Positions 21,590-31,014 are shown, counted from the first letter of the stretch. The stretch is DNA of 56,679 bases from Candidatus Rokuibacteriota bacterium (GCA_016184365.1 JACPCW010000083.1:1-56679); one strand, 5' to 3'. Numbers and translations are program-made. Notes: generated by a model from the letters alone, not told the origin.

Positions 21590-21825
21590 CGGGTCCTCCT
21601 GGACGCGGTCGAAGGTTGGCGCGATTTATAGCACGATCGAAAACCGCTTTTGACACCGACGCCCGCTCCTCCATAGGTTGTCTGGCCCACTTTTCCGGGC
21701 GGCTCCGGACCGGTCCAACCCCGATCACCGTCACGGGCGCCATTGTCTGCGGCGACCTCGAGTCGAGCGTCGGGTCGGTCCCCCCCTCCGTCGCACCGCC
21801 GGCGGCCTGCTCGGGGTTCTGATTG

Positions 21826-21850
21826 GCTGGGGGCCCGAAAGGGCCCCAGC
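21826..21850. repeat. GAAA-tetraloop hairpin
   Basis: GCTGGGGGCCC and GGGCCCCAGC pair around a GAAA loop, with one bulged G. No T-run follows on either strand. It lies between the two divergent transcription units and may insulate or end read-through. Confidence 0.5.
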
Positions 21851-21876
21851 GCTCCTCGATCACCCTCCGCGGTCGC

Positions 21877-21905
21877 TTGACAGCCAGCGCGTGGTTCAGT
21901 ATCAG
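21877..21905 (+). promoter_or_regulatory. Promoter of the hcr-box operon
   Basis: Consensus -35 TTGACA (21877-21882), 17-base spacer, -10 TATCAG (21900-21905). It is followed by GGGAAGGA and the ATG of the iron-sulfur subunit at 21943. Confidence 0.6.
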
Positions 21906-21942
21906 TTAACCATCATTCAGCCGGCCTGAATCGGGAAGGACC

Positions 21943-22413
21943 ATGAAGACGCGGCTCACGCTCACGGTGAACGACGAGGTGCACGAGCTGCTCGTGCCCG
22001 TCCACAAGACGTTGCTCGAGGTGCTGCGCGAGGACCTCGGGCTCATCGGCACCAAGCACGGCTGCGAGCTCGGCGAGTGCGGCACGTGCACGGTGCTCGT
22101 GGACGGCGAGCCCGTGCTGTCGTGTCTGGCGCTGCCGGCCGAGCTCGAGGACACGCGCATCGAGACGGTCGAGGGCCTGGCCGACGGCAGCCGCCTGCAT
22201 CCGCTGCAGCAGGCGTTCGCCGAGCTCGGCGCCGCGCAGTGCGGGTACTGCACGCCGGGCATCCTGATGACGGCCAAGGCGCTGCTGGCCGAGCATCCCA
22301 AGCCGACGCGCCAGGACGTGCGCGAGGCGCTCGCCGGCAACCTGTGCCGGTGCACCGGGTACACGAAGATCCTCGACGCGGTGGAGCTGGCGGCGCTCAG
22401 GAACGGGACATGA
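21943..22413 (+). CDS. hcrC: [2Fe-2S] subunit of a molybdenum hydroxylase, probably 4-hydroxybenzoyl-CoA reductase gamma
   Basis: 156 residues. An N-terminal ferredoxin-like domain binds one [2Fe-2S] through the four Cys in [11 protein letters not shown] and the later LSC. A C-terminal helical domain binds the second through CGYCTPG and CRCTGY. It transfers electrons between the FAD/[4Fe-4S] subunit and the molybdenum subunit. Assignment to 4-hydroxybenzoyl-CoA reductase rests on the diagnostic insert in hcrB and on the box genes downstream. Otherwise it would only be called xanthine-dehydrogenase-family. Its stop overlaps the next start (ATGA). Confidence 0.85.
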   Translation: MKTRLTLTVNDEVHELLVPVHKTLLEVLREDLGLIGTKHGCELGECGTCTVLVDGEPVLSCLALPAELEDTRIETVEGLADGSRLHPLQQAFAELGAAQCGYCTPGILMTAKALLAEHPKPTRQDVREALAGNLCRCTGYTKILDAVELAALRNGT

Positions 22414-24869
22414 CCAACGAAGCGTTCTCCGTCATCGGCCAGCCGCTGCCGAAGATCGACGCCTGGGGGAAGGTGACCGGCGAGACGCGCTACGCCGACG
22501 ATCTCTTCCTGCCGCGCATGGCGTACGCGAAGCTGCTGCGCAGCCAGCATCCGCACGCGCGCATCACGCGCATCGACACGACGCGCGCGAAGGCGCTGCC
22601 CGGCGTGTTCGCCGTCATCACGGGCCACGACCTGCCGCCCGTGAAGTTCGGCATCCTTCCCGTGTCGCAGGACGAGGACGCGCTCTGCCGCGACAAGGTG
22701 CGCATGGTCGGTGACGCCGTCGCCGCCGTGGCCGCGATCGACGAGGAGACGGCCGAGCGCGCGTGCGAGCTGATCGAGGTCGGCTACGAGCCGCTCCGCC
22801 CGCTCATGTCGATCGAGGAGTCGCTCGCGCATCCCGAGGTGCGCATCCACGAGTACGGCGACGGGCCGAACGTCCACAAGATGGTCGCGCTCCAGTTCGG
22901 GGACGTGGACGCGGCGTTCGCGTCGTCGCACCTCGTGCGTGAAGACGTCTTCTTCTTCGAAGGCAACACGCACCTGCCGATGGAGCAGCACGCCGCCGTC
23001 GCGCACGCCACCGCGGACGGCAAGCTGACGCTCTGGTCGTCCACGCAGACGCCGCACTACGTGCACCGGCTGCTCACGAAGATCCTCGACATGCCGGGGC
23101 CGCACATCCGCGTGATCGCCACGCCGGTCGGCGGCGGATTCGGCGGCAAGCTCGATCCGTTCGCGCACGAGATCGCCGCGTGCCGGCTGTCGCAGCTCTG
23201 CGGCCGGCCGGTGAAGATCGCGCTCACGCGCGAGGAAGTCTTCTACGTGCACCGCGGGCGGCATCCCGTGCTCATGTGGCTCAAGACCGGCTTCACGCGC
23301 GACGGCGACATCACCGCGTCGCACATCCGCACGTGGCTCGACGGCGGCGCGTACGGCTCCTACGGCGTCGCGTCGACCTTCTATACCGGCGTCATCAACC
23401 CGGTGACGTACAAGATGCCGGTCTACAAGTTCGAGGGCGCGCGCATCTTCACGAACAAGCCGCCGTGCGGCCCGAAGCGCGGCCACGGCACGCCGCAGCC
23501 GCGGTTCGCGCTCGAATGCCAGCTCGACAAGGCGGCCGAGCAGCTCGGGCTCGATCCGGCCGACATGCGCCGCCGCATCGTGGCCGAGCCGTTCACGAAG
23601 ACGGCCAACCACCTGACGATCACGACGATCGGACTGCGCGAGTGCTTCGACAGGGTCGTGGAGGCCTGCGGCTGGCGCGACAAGCGCGCGCAGTTCCCGC
23701 GCGACAACGCGCGGCCCAACGCGCCGGCGAAGAAGAAGGGCATCGGCATCGCCGGATCCGCGTACATGACCGGCGCGGGCACGGCGATCTACTGGAACAG
23801 CATGCCGCACTCCGGCGTGATCGTGCGGGCCGACCGGTCGGGCGGCGTCGCCGTGCTGTGCGGTGCGACCGACATCGGGCAGGGCTCCGATTCGATCCTC
23901 GCGTACCTCGTCGCCGAGGTGCTCGGGATCGATCCGAAAGACATCCGCGTGCATGCGGCGGACACGGATCTCACGCCCGTCGACCTCGGGTCGTACTCGT
24001 CGCGCGTGACGCTCATGTGCGGGGTGGCCGCGATCCAGGCGGCCGGAAAGCTCCGCCAGGCGATCTTCGACGCCGTCGCGAAGAAGCTCGAGGTCGGTGC
24101 GGACGCGCTCGCCGCCCGCGATCGCAAGGTGGGCGTGGCGGACGACTGGGAGAAGGCCGTGACCTTCGCGCAGGCCGCCGAGCTCGGCGAGGCGATGCAC
24201 GGCGTGCTCGCGTTCGCGGGCTCGTATGCGCCGCCGAAGCGCGCCGGCAAGTACAAGGGCGGGGGCGTCGGTCCGTCGCCGTGCTACTCGTACTCGGCGT
24301 CGGCCGTCGAGGTCACCGTCGACGAAGAAACCGGCGAGGTCCATCTCGACGACATCTGGATCGCGCACGACGTCGGCCGCGCGCTGAACCCGCTGCTCGT
24401 CGAAGGCCAGGTCGAAGGCTCGGTGTACATGGGCATCGGCGAGGCGCTCATGGAAGGCCAGATCTTTCGCAAGGGCCTCCACAAGCAGCCGTCGATGCTC
24501 GACTACAAGAGCCCGACGACCCTCGAGACGCCCGAGATCCACACGACGCTCGTCGAGACCGACGATCCCGAAGGGCCGTTCGGCGCGAAGGAAGCGGGGC
24601 AGGGGCCATTGCTGCCCGTCATTCCGGCGATCGCGAACGCGATCTACCACGCGGTGGGCGTGCGCATCGACGAAGTGCCGATCAGCCCGGAGATGGTGCT
24701 GAAGGGCCTCGAGCTGAAGCGCCAGGGCAAGCCGGCGCGCATCGGTCGGGAGAAGCTGCCGCTGATGCACTGGAAGGATCCGCTCGCCGTCGAGTCGGCG
24801 TTCGGCCAGCCGGCGGAAGACGTCGCCGTCCGTCCGTTCGGGGACGCGGGCCCGGCGGGGAAGAAATGA
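22410..24869 (+). CDS. hcrA: Molybdopterin subunit of a xanthine-dehydrogenase-family enzyme, probably 4-hydroxybenzoyl-CoA reductase alpha
   Basis: 819 residues. It begins with [18 protein letters not shown], the usual start of this family, and carries the molybdopterin-cytosine-dinucleotide region VGGGFGGK, a DIGQGSDS segment and the active-site Glu segment GAKEAGQGP near residue 715. In 4-hydroxybenzoyl-CoA reductase this subunit removes the para-hydroxyl reductively to give benzoyl-CoA. The ATG overlaps the hcrC stop. It is somewhat longer than the Thauera enzyme as I recall it, through a charged C-terminal tail. Confidence 0.82.
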   Translation: MTNEAFSVIGQPLPKIDAWGKVTGETRYADDLFLPRMAYAKLLRSQHPHARITRIDTTRAKALPGVFAVITGHDLPPVKFGILPVSQDEDALCRDKVRMVGDAVAAVAAIDEETAERACELIEVGYEPLRPLMSIEESLAHPEVRIHEYGDGPNVHKMVALQFGDVDAAFASSHLVREDVFFFEGNTHLPMEQHAAVAHATADGKLTLWSSTQTPHYVHRLLTKILDMPGPHIRVIATPVGGGFGGKLDPFAHEIAACRLSQLCGRPVKIALTREEVFYVHRGRHPVLMWLKTGFTRDGDITASHIRTWLDGGAYGSYGVASTFYTGVINPVTYKMPVYKFEGARIFTNKPPCGPKRGHGTPQPRFALECQLDKAAEQLGLDPADMRRRIVAEPFTKTANHLTITTIGLRECFDRVVEACGWRDKRAQFPRDNARPNAPAKKKGIGIAGSAYMTGAGTAIYWNSMPHSGVIVRADRSGGVAVLCGATDIGQGSDSILAYLVAEVLGIDPKDIRVHAADTDLTPVDLGSYSSRVTLMCGVAAIQAAGKLRQAIFDAVAKKLEVGADALAARDRKVGVADDWEKAVTFAQAAELGEAMHGVLAFAGSYAPPKRAGKYKGGGVGPSPCYSYSASAVEVTVDEETGEVHLDDIWIAHDVGRALNPLLVEGQVEGSVYMGIGEALMEGQIFRKGLHKQPSMLDYKSPTTLETPEIHTTLVETDDPEGPFGAKEAGQGPLLPVIPAIANAIYHAVGVRIDEVPISPEMVLKGLELKRQGKPARIGREKLPLMHWKDPLAVESAFGQPAEDVAVRPFGDAGPAGKK

Positions 24870-24951
24870 CGGAGCCACGACGAATGTGGAAAGCCCACCC
24901 GCGGCGGTCGCGGGCACACGGACCCCGCTACAAAAAAATACGGTTGCCGTC

Positions 24952-25965
24952 ATGATGCGGCTGCCGCCCTTCAAGTACCTGCCGTCCCGGTCGGTCGCGG
25001 ACGCCGTGAAGTACATGTCCGATCATGGGTCGGACGCCATGCTCGTCGCCGGCGGAACGGACCTCTACCCGAACCTGAAGCGCCGGCAGTTCGAGCCCAA
25101 GGTGCTCGTCGGCCTCCGGGGGGTCCGGGAGCTCGCCGGCGTCCGGCCGGCCGACGGCGGGCTGACCATCGGCGCCGGCACGACGCTGACGCGCGTGGCC
25201 ACGCATCCCGACGTGCGGCGCGACTACCCGGCGCTCGCGACGGCGGCGGGTCTCGTGAGCTCGCCGCAGCTCCGCAACATGGGCACGATCGGCGGCAACG
25301 TCTGCGTCGACACGCGCTGCAACTACTACAACCAGTCGCACGCGTGGCGGAAGGCGATCGGCTTCTGCATGAAGAAGGACGGCGACATCTGCCTCGTCGC
25401 GCCGGGTAGTCCGCGCTGCTGGGCGGTATCGTCGTCGGACACCGCGCCCGTGCTGTGGTCGCTCGGCGCGAGCGTGCGTCTCGTCGGTCCCGACGGCGAG
25501 CGCGTGATCCCGATCAGCGCGCTCTATCGCGACGACGGCATCGAGTATCTCGGCAAGCGCCGCGACGAGGTCCTGACCGACATCGTGCTGCCGCCGGCGG
25601 ACGGCTGGAAGTCCGCCTATCTCAAGCTCCGTCGCCGCGGGTCGTTCGACTTTCCCGTGCTCGGCGTCGCCGTCGCGGTGCGTCTCGATGGCGATGTCGT
25701 CCGCGATGCGCGCATCGCGCTCGGGGCGGTCGCGTCGACGCCCCGCGAGTCCACGGAGGCCGCGCGGCTGCTCGTCGGCGAGCGGCTGACGATCGACGTG
25801 ATCACGAGAGTCGCCGATCGTGCCGCGGCGCCGTCGAAGCCGCTCGACAACACCGACTTCACGCATCCGTACCGCAAGAAGATGACGCGTGTGTTCGTGG
25901 GCCGCGCGCTGCGGCAGATCGCGGGGCTTCCCGAATCCGGCGGCAGCAGCGAGGAGATCGCATGA
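24952..25965 (+). CDS. hcrB: FAD and [4Fe-4S] subunit, 4-hydroxybenzoyl-CoA reductase beta
   Basis: 337 residues. FAD-binding motifs are VAGGTDLYPNL and GTIGGNV. After the second motif lies an insert of about 40 residues with Cys at 123, 139, 147 and 156 (around TRCNYYN, GFCMKK, DICLVA and SPRCWA). Ordinary CoxM/XdhB subunits lack this insert. Its 16/8/9 spacing is that of the [4Fe-4S] cluster described in Thauera aromatica HcrB, which feeds low-potential electrons to the enzyme. The second Met at 24955 is an equally possible start. An 82-base gap with an A-rich stretch separates it from hcrA. Confidence 0.88.
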   Translation: MMRLPPFKYLPSRSVADAVKYMSDHGSDAMLVAGGTDLYPNLKRRQFEPKVLVGLRGVRELAGVRPADGGLTIGAGTTLTRVATHPDVRRDYPALATAAGLVSSPQLRNMGTIGGNVCVDTRCNYYNQSHAWRKAIGFCMKKDGDICLVAPGSPRCWAVSSSDTAPVLWSLGASVRLVGPDGERVIPISALYRDDGIEYLGKRRDEVLTDIVLPPADGWKSAYLKLRRRGSFDFPVLGVAVAVRLDGDVVRDARIALGAVASTPRESTEAARLLVGERLTIDVITRVADRAAAPSKPLDNTDFTHPYRKKMTRVFVGRALRQIAGLPESGGSSEEIA

Positions 25966-26144
25966 GCGGGGAGGTCTTTCGTACCGGCGAGGCCGTGCGG
26001 ATCATCGACGGCCCGTTCGTCAACTTCGTCGGTGTGGTGCGAGCGCCCGCGACGGCGGCCGGCGTGGTGAAGGTGGAGGTCGGCGTGCGGGGCCGCGACG
26101 TCATGCTGGACGTGGACGCCTTCCGGCTGGAACGAGTGCGGTGA
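25962..26144 (+). CDS. Solitary KOW-domain microprotein (NusG C-terminal-like)
   Basis: 60 residues, almost entirely one KOW domain: GEAVRIIDGPFVNFVGVV followed by a beta-rich stretch ending near FRLERV, just like the C-terminal domain of NusG. The N-terminal NGN domain that binds RNA polymerase is absent. It overlaps hcrB (ATGA) and the next regulator (GTGA), so it is a true member of the operon. In NusG the KOW domain binds NusE/S10 or Rho. A role in transcription or translation of the operon, or a repurposed metabolic role, is inference. Confidence 0.75.
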   Translation: MSGEVFRTGEAVRIIDGPFVNFVGVVRAPATAAGVVKVEVGVRGRDVMLDVDAFRLERVR

Positions 26145-26692
26145 GCACGTCGCTCGGCCAGCGGATCAAGGCGCTGCGAATGGAGCGCGAGCTCCAGCAG
26201 CGGCAGCTCGCCGAGAAGGCGGAGCTGACGCCGAGCATGGTGTCGCAGATCGAATCCGGCCGGCTGACGCCGTCGCTCCACACGCTCGGCAAGATCGCCG
26301 CCGCGCTCGGCGTGGCGATCGCGAGCCTCTTCGATGCCCAGGCGCCCGGCCGCATTCACGTCACGCGCAAGAAGGACTACCCGGTCGTCAGCTTCGATGG
26401 CGCGTCGGAGCGGTGGTCCGTGCTCGGCGCCGGGCTCTTCGACGGCAAGATCCGCGCGGTCGTCTCGACGCTCGGCGCGCGATCCCGCGGCATCACGACG
26501 GAGAAGGTCGTGATCAAGCCGGGGCAGATGAAGCTGTTCTACGTGCTCGAAGGCGACGTGGCGCTGCACTACAACGGCGACCGCCACCGCCTCGCGGCCG
26601 GCGACAGCGCGCTGCTCGACGGCGGCACGCCGCACGGCTGGGAGAACCTCGGCACCCGGAAGGCCAGGGCCCTCTGGGTCATTCTCGGATGA
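26141..26692 (+). CDS. XRE-family transcriptional regulator with C-terminal cupin
   Basis: 183 residues. The N-terminal helix-turn-helix (IKALRMERELQQRQLAEKAE, then TPSMVSQIESGRLTPS) is a standard XRE DNA-binding domain. The C-terminal half is a cupin (FYVLEGDVALHYNGDRHRL, then GDSALLDGGTPHGWEN) that probably senses a small molecule. Its place between hcrB and boxC suggests control of this aromatic operon by an intermediate. It differs from the BoxR-type regulators with a shikimate-kinase-like domain known for box clusters. GTG start at 26141 overlaps the KOW gene. Confidence 0.85.
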   Translation: MSTSLGQRIKALRMERELQQRQLAEKAELTPSMVSQIESGRLTPSLHTLGKIAAALGVAIASLFDAQAPGRIHVTRKKDYPVVSFDGASERWSVLGAGLFDGKIRAVVSTLGARSRGITTEKVVIKPGQMKLFYVLEGDVALHYNGDRHRLAAGDSALLDGGTPHGWENLGTRKARALWVILG

Positions 26693-26704
26693 CGGGGACG
26701 ACGA

Positions 26705-28375
26705 ATGACTGAGCAGGCGAACACGCCGCTGGACTTCCGCACCGAGCCCGCGCGGTATCGGCACTGGAAGGTCGAGATCGACGGCCGGATCGCACGGGTC
26801 GCGATGGACGTGCGCGAGGACGCGGGCCTGCGGTCCGGCTACGAGCTGAAGCTGAACTCGTACGACCTCGGCGTCGACGTCGAGCTCGCCGACGTCGTCC
26901 AGCGCCTGCGCTTCGAGCATCCCGAGGTCGCCGCGGTCATTCTCACGTCCGGCAAGGAGCGCGTGTTCTGCGCCGGCGCCAACATCCGGATGCTCGGCCA
27001 GTCGTCGCACGGCTGGAAGGTGAACTTCTGCAAGTTCACGAACGAGACGCGCAACACGATCGACGAGGCGTCCGCGGAGTCGAAGCAGTTCTGGCTCACG
27101 GTGGTCAACGGGCCGTGCGCCGGCGGCGGCTACGAGCTCGCGATGGCCACCGACTGGATCCTCATGGCGGACGACGGCAACACGTCCGTGTCGCTGCCCG
27201 AGGTCCCGCTGCTCGCCGTGCTGCCCGGCACCGGCGGGCTGACGCGGCTCGTGGAGAAGCGGAAGGTCCGCCGCGATCGCGCCGACGTCTTCTGCACGCT
27301 CGAAGAAGGCATCAAGGGCAAGCGCGCCGTCGACTGGGGGCTGGTCGACGAAGTCGTCAGCCGCTCGAAGCTCGACGAAGCGGCGCGGAGCCGCGCGAAC
27401 GCGTTCGTCGCGAGGAGCGATCGTCCCGCGGGTGCCAGGGGCGTCGCGCTGCCGACGGTCGCGCGCACGCACGACGGGGACCGCCTCGGCTACGAGCACG
27501 TCGCGTGCGTCGTCGACCGCAAGCGCGGCGTCGCCGACATCGTGGTCAGGGGCCCCGGCGCGCCGGCGCCGGCGGACGCCGCCGCGATCCACGCCGAGGG
27601 CGCGCGCTTCTGGCCGCTCGCGCTCGCGCGCGAGCTCGACGACCTGATCCTGCACCTCCGCACCAACGAGGAAGAGGTCGGTCTCTGGGTCCTGAGGACC
27701 GAGGGCCAGGCGGATGCGGTCGACGCGTACGACCGGTTGCTCGCCGACCACGCGGGCGACTGGCTCGTGCGCGAGATCCGCCTGTACTGGCGGCGCCTGC
27801 TGAAGCGGCTCGACGTGTCGTCGCGGTCGCTGTTCGCGCTCGTCGAGCCGGGCTCGTGCTTCACCGGCACGCTGCTCGAGCTCGCGCTGGCGGCGGATCG
27901 CTCCTACATGCTGCGCGGCACGTTCGAAGGCGACGCGCGGCCGCCGGCCGCGGTGCGCCTCTCCGCGATGAATTTCGGTCCGTATCCGATGCCGAACGGT
28001 CTCACGCGCCTCGCGAGCCGCTTCATCGGCGAGCCCGGGCGCATCGACGATCTCAAGGGCCGGATCGGACAGGATCTCGACGCCGCGGCGGCCGACGACG
28101 CCGGGCTCGTGACCTTCACGCCCGACGATATCGACTGGGAGGACGAAGTGCGTCTCGCCGTCGAGGCGCGCGCGGCGTTTTCTCCCGACGCGCTGACCGG
28201 CATGGAAGCGTCCCTCCGGTTCGTCGGACCGGAGACGACGGAGACCAAGATCTTCGGACGGCTGTCGGCGTGGCAGAACTGGATCTTCCAGCGCCCGAAC
28301 GCCGTCGGGCCGAAAGGCGCGCTGCACGTGTACGGCACCGGTCAGCGGAGCGAGTTCGACCGGAGGAGAGTGTGA
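26705..28375 (+). CDS. boxC: 2,3-epoxybenzoyl-CoA dihydrolase (benzoyl-CoA-dihydrodiol lyase)
   Basis: 556 residues of the BoxC family, a long member of the crotonase superfamily. Oxyanion-hole segments are visible as FCAGANIRML (about 88-97) and GPCAGGGYELAMATD (about 136-150). Length and the late segment SAWQNWIFQRPNAVG match BoxC. It hydrolytically opens the ring of 2,3-epoxybenzoyl-CoA, releasing formate and forming 3,4-dehydroadipyl-CoA semialdehyde. Its stop overlaps the boxB start by one base, so the two are translated together. Confidence 0.94.
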   Translation: MTEQANTPLDFRTEPARYRHWKVEIDGRIARVAMDVREDAGLRSGYELKLNSYDLGVDVELADVVQRLRFEHPEVAAVILTSGKERVFCAGANIRMLGQSSHGWKVNFCKFTNETRNTIDEASAESKQFWLTVVNGPCAGGGYELAMATDWILMADDGNTSVSLPEVPLLAVLPGTGGLTRLVEKRKVRRDRADVFCTLEEGIKGKRAVDWGLVDEVVSRSKLDEAARSRANAFVARSDRPAGARGVALPTVARTHDGDRLGYEHVACVVDRKRGVADIVVRGPGAPAPADAAAIHAEGARFWPLALARELDDLILHLRTNEEEVGLWVLRTEGQADAVDAYDRLLADHAGDWLVREIRLYWRRLLKRLDVSSRSLFALVEPGSCFTGTLLELALAADRSYMLRGTFEGDARPPAAVRLSAMNFGPYPMPNGLTRLASRFIGEPGRIDDLKGRIGQDLDAAAADDAGLVTFTPDDIDWEDEVRLAVEARAAFSPDALTGMEASLRFVGPETTETKIFGRLSAWQNWIFQRPNAVGPKGALHVYGTGQRSEFDRRRV

Positions 28376-29790
28376 TGTCCTCGATCGATTACATCGAGCG
28401 GATCCCGAACAACGTCAACCTCAAGGACAACCGCCGGCTGCTCCGGGCGCTCGAAGAGTGGCAGCCGGGGTTCCTCGAGTGGTGGCAGCAGATGGGCCCG
28501 GAGGGCTTTCAGACGAAGGACGTCTACCTGCGCACGGCGATCAGCGTCGACGCCCAGGGCTGGGCGCACTTCGACTGGGTCCGCATGCCGGAATACCGCT
28601 GGGGCATCTTCCTCGCGGATCCCGAGCCCGGGCGCGTGGTGCCGTTCGGCGATCACAAGGGGCAGCCCGCGTGGCAGGACGTGCCGGGGGAGTATCGCGG
28701 CACGCTGCGCCGGCTCATCGTCACGCAGGGCGACACCGAACCCGCGTCGGTCGAGCAGCAGCGTCACCTCGGTCGCACGTGCCCGTCGCTCTACGATCTC
28801 CGCAACCTCTTCCAGGTGAACGTGGAGGAGGGCCGTCACCTCTGGGCGATGGTGTACCTGTTGCAGGCGTATTTCGGGCGCGACGGGCGCGAGGAAGCCG
28901 AAGCGCTGCTGCAGCGCCGGTCCGGCGATCGCGACAAGCCGCGCATCCTCGGCGCCTTCAACGAGCGGACGCCCGACTGGCTGAGCTTTTTCATGTTCAG
29001 CTTCTTCACCGACCGCGACGGCAAGTACCAGCTCGCGAGCCTCGCGGAGAGCGCCTTCGACCCGCTCTCGCGCACGTGCCGCTTCATGCTGACCGAGGAA
29101 GCGCACCACATGTTCGTCGGCGAGGCCGGCGTGCAGCGCATCGTGCAGCGGTCGTGCGAGCTGATGCGGCAGGGCAGCGCCGACGTGCGCAAGCAGGGCG
29201 CGATCGATCTCGAGACGATCCAGCGCTACCTGAACTTCCACTTCTCGGTGTCGCTCGATCTGTTCGGCTCGGAGGTCTCGACGAACGCCGCGACCTTCTT
29301 CACGACGAGCGTGAAGGGCCGGTTCGAAGAGACGAAGCAGCCGGACGATCACCAGCTGAAGGAGGCGACGTACCCGGTGCCCGCCGTGGCGGGCGATCGC
29401 GTCGTCATGCGCGACGAGCCCGCGCTCACCGCGCTGAACGAGCGCCTGCGCGAGGATTACATCGCTGACTGCCAGCGCGGCGTCGACCGCTGGAACCGCG
29501 TGATCCGCGAGCACGGCATCGACGTCGTGCTCGAGCTGCCGCATCGCGGGTTCCACCGCGCGATCGGGCTCTTCGGTGACTACCGGGTGTCGCCGGACGG
29601 GCGCATCGTCACGGACGCGGAATGGGACGCGAAGAAGCACGAATGGCTGCCGACGGAAGCCGACGCCGAGTACGTGCGGAGCCTCATGACGCCCGTCGTC
29701 GAGCGCGGCCGATTCGCGAGCTGGATCGCGCCGCCGTCGCGCGGCATCAACGGACAACCGGTCGACTTCGAATACGTCCGCCTCGTGTGA
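28375..29790 (+). CDS. boxB: Benzoyl-CoA 2,3-epoxidase, oxygenase subunit B
   Basis: 471 residues, the usual BoxB length. Diiron ligands can be placed at E122, E152, H155 (NVEEGRHLWAM), D213 (FFTDRDG), E242 and H245 (LTEEAHHMFVGE). The spacing matches the Azoarcus BoxB ligands I recall, offset by two. It epoxidises benzoyl-CoA with O2 using electrons from the reductase BoxA, which is not encoded in this window. Overlaps boxC by one base. Confidence 0.95.
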   Translation: MSSIDYIERIPNNVNLKDNRRLLRALEEWQPGFLEWWQQMGPEGFQTKDVYLRTAISVDAQGWAHFDWVRMPEYRWGIFLADPEPGRVVPFGDHKGQPAWQDVPGEYRGTLRRLIVTQGDTEPASVEQQRHLGRTCPSLYDLRNLFQVNVEEGRHLWAMVYLLQAYFGRDGREEAEALLQRRSGDRDKPRILGAFNERTPDWLSFFMFSFFTDRDGKYQLASLAESAFDPLSRTCRFMLTEEAHHMFVGEAGVQRIVQRSCELMRQGSADVRKQGAIDLETIQRYLNFHFSVSLDLFGSEVSTNAATFFTTSVKGRFEETKQPDDHQLKEATYPVPAVAGDRVVMRDEPALTALNERLREDYIADCQRGVDRWNRVIREHGIDVVLELPHRGFHRAIGLFGDYRVSPDGRIVTDAEWDAKKHEWLPTEADAEYVRSLMTPVVERGRFASWIAPPSRGINGQPVDFEYVRLV

Positions 29791-29801
29791 GGGTTTCCGC
29801 C

Positions 29802-30293
29802 ATGCCGAAAGCGATCACGCCCAAGCAGTTCGGACCACCGCTCGGCCTGTACTCGCACGGGATGATCGTGCCGGCGGGCGAGCTCGTCGTCGTCGCCGGT
29901 CAGGTCGGCGCCGGCCCGGGCGGCGCCGCGACCGGCGACATCGTCGGGCAGACGAAGCAGGCGTTCGACAACGTCCGCGTGATCCTCCAGGCGGGCGGGT
30001 GCGCGCTCCGCGACGTCGTGCGCTTCCAGACGTTCCTCACGCGCGCCGACGACATCCCGGGGTTCATGAAGGCGCGCGAGGAAGTGTTCTCGGAGCACTA
30101 CGGCACCGGCGTCTATCCGCCGAACACGCTGCTCGTCGTCAGCCGCCTGGTGCGTCCCGAGTTTCTCGTCGAGATCGAAGCGATGGCGGTGCGCGCGCAG
30201 CGCGGAAGCTCGGGCAGCTCGCGCGCCGTCACGCACGCGAAGACGCGCAAGCCCGCGGCGCGGCCGCGGACGCGCGCCCGGCGTCGCCGCTGA
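29802..30293 (+). CDS. RidA/YjgF/UK114-family protein with basic tail
   Basis: 163 residues. The first 130 form a RidA fold: VVVAGQVGAGPGG, TKQAFDNVRVILQAGGC and VSRLVRPEFLVEIEAMA are typical, with the conserved Arg/Glu region. RidA enzymes hydrolyse reactive enamines/imines, and relatives occur in aromatic catabolic clusters with other roles. The last ~30 residues are an unusual Lys/Arg/Ala-rich tail. It follows boxB by 11 bases and is probably co-transcribed with it. Confidence 0.82.
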   Translation: MPKAITPKQFGPPLGLYSHGMIVPAGELVVVAGQVGAGPGGAATGDIVGQTKQAFDNVRVILQAGGCALRDVVRFQTFLTRADDIPGFMKAREEVFSEHYGTGVYPPNTLLVVSRLVRPEFLVEIEAMAVRAQRGSSGSSRAVTHAKTRKPAARPRTRARRRR

Positions 30294-30302
30294 TCGAGCC
30301 GG

Positions 30303-30533
30303 TTACGTGTTGCGCTTCGGCTCGGCGTCCGGAATCGGGTCCGTCTCGGGGATCGGCCGATTTTCCGGCGCGCCGGGCGTGGGCAGACCCGTCGGATCCT
30401 GCCGCGGGATCGGCGTGTCCGGCGCGGGCGACGGCCGCTTCGGAGTGGGGACGGTTGGCGTCATCACCGTGCTCGCCGGTGGCCGAACGCGAGCGGGGGG
30501 CTCGCGCCGGCCACCGGCGGATTCTTCACTCAC
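30303..30533 (-). CDS. Short proline-rich ORF (up to 76 aa)
   Basis: A GTG at 30533 overlapping the stop of the preceding gene gives 76 residues; an ATG at 30464 gives 53. The product is repetitive, with many Pro, Thr and acidic residues and no signal peptide or domain. A strong hairpin lies inside the longer form. It may be a small secreted-tail-like or spacer protein, or noncoding. I do not recognise it. Confidence 0.3.
   Translation of the reverse strand: MSEESAGGRREPPARVRPPASTVMTPTVPTPKRPSPAPDTPIPRQDPTGLPTPGAPENRPIPETDPIPDAEPKRNT
30474..30519. repeat. Nested hairpin between two minus-strand ORFs
   Basis: CGCCGGTGGCC (30474-30484) pairs with GGCCACCGGCG (30509-30519), and inside it GCGAGC (30489-30494) pairs with GCTCGC (30500-30505). 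No T-run follows. It probably ends or stabilises the 3' end of the small membrane protein mRNA. Confidence 0.5.
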
Positions 30534-30937
30534 ACGAGCGGAGGCCGCCGATCGCGATCGATGTAGGTCGTCTCGGCCCCACTGCGCGTCATGGCCACGA
30601 TCGCGAGGATCACGACCACGAGGAGCGCCGCCGCGACGATCACCGCCGCGGTCGGGGAGAGACCGAAGATGGTCGTCCGGTCGCCGGCCGCGCCGCGCGG
30701 GAACGCCGCGCCGGAGTCGTCCCGCTTGTTGATGTTGACGTCGGAGCCCGGCCGGTCCGCCCGGTTGCTCGTCTTGACATCGACGCTCGCCGACGGAGCC
30801 TTCGAATCGGTCTTCACGTCCACGCTCGCCGAGCCGGACGGGTTCTGCGCGGGCGGCTGTGGCGGCTGCTGCGCGTCGACGCCACTGACGGCACCCAGGA
30901 GCATCAGCGCTCCGAACACGAGAGCCAGTTTCTTCAT
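30530..30937 (-). CDS. Small exported membrane protein (135 aa), unknown function
   Basis: A signal peptide (MKKLALVFGALMLLGAVSGV, cut after DA) precedes a Pro/Gln-rich stretch, two similar SxSVDVKT segments, a polar linker and one transmembrane helix (about 100-118), ending in a short charged tail. GGAGG is well placed before the ATG. It is divergent from the CoA-ligase gene. No family is recognised. A cell-envelope role is inferred from the layout only. Confidence 0.6.
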   Translation of the reverse strand: MKKLALVFGALMLLGAVSGVDAQQPPQPPAQNPSGSASVDVKTDSKAPSASVDVKTSNRADRPGSDVNINKRDDSGAAFPRGAAGDRTTIFGLSPTAAVIVAAALLVVVILAIVAMTRSGAETTYIDRDRRPPLV

Positions 30938-31014
30938 GGCGCACCTCCGGAGATCGGAACGAGCAACCGAGGTGCCATGGACCGACCGAAAGTAACCTGT
31001 ACAAGGAGCGAGCG

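Larger units (their letters stand above)
21590..21942. other. Divergent intergenic region between the TAXI operon and the hcr operon
   Basis: About 350 bases without a supported gene. It holds a possible minus-strand -10 (TATAAA as read on that strand, 21625-21630) for the TAXI genes, a strong hairpin at 21826-21850 and a good plus-strand promoter at 21877-21905. Open frames here lack protein-like composition. Confidence 0.6.

Noticed and set aside
21517..21822. Plus-strand frame in the intergenic region before the hcr operon
   Set aside because: Starts within the signal peptide region of the TAXI gene on the other strand and lacks any ribosome-binding site or protein-like pattern.
21906..25016. 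1036-codon minus-strand open frame opposite hcrCAB
   Set aside because: No family motifs; the plus strand carries the Fe-S, molybdopterin and FAD motifs.
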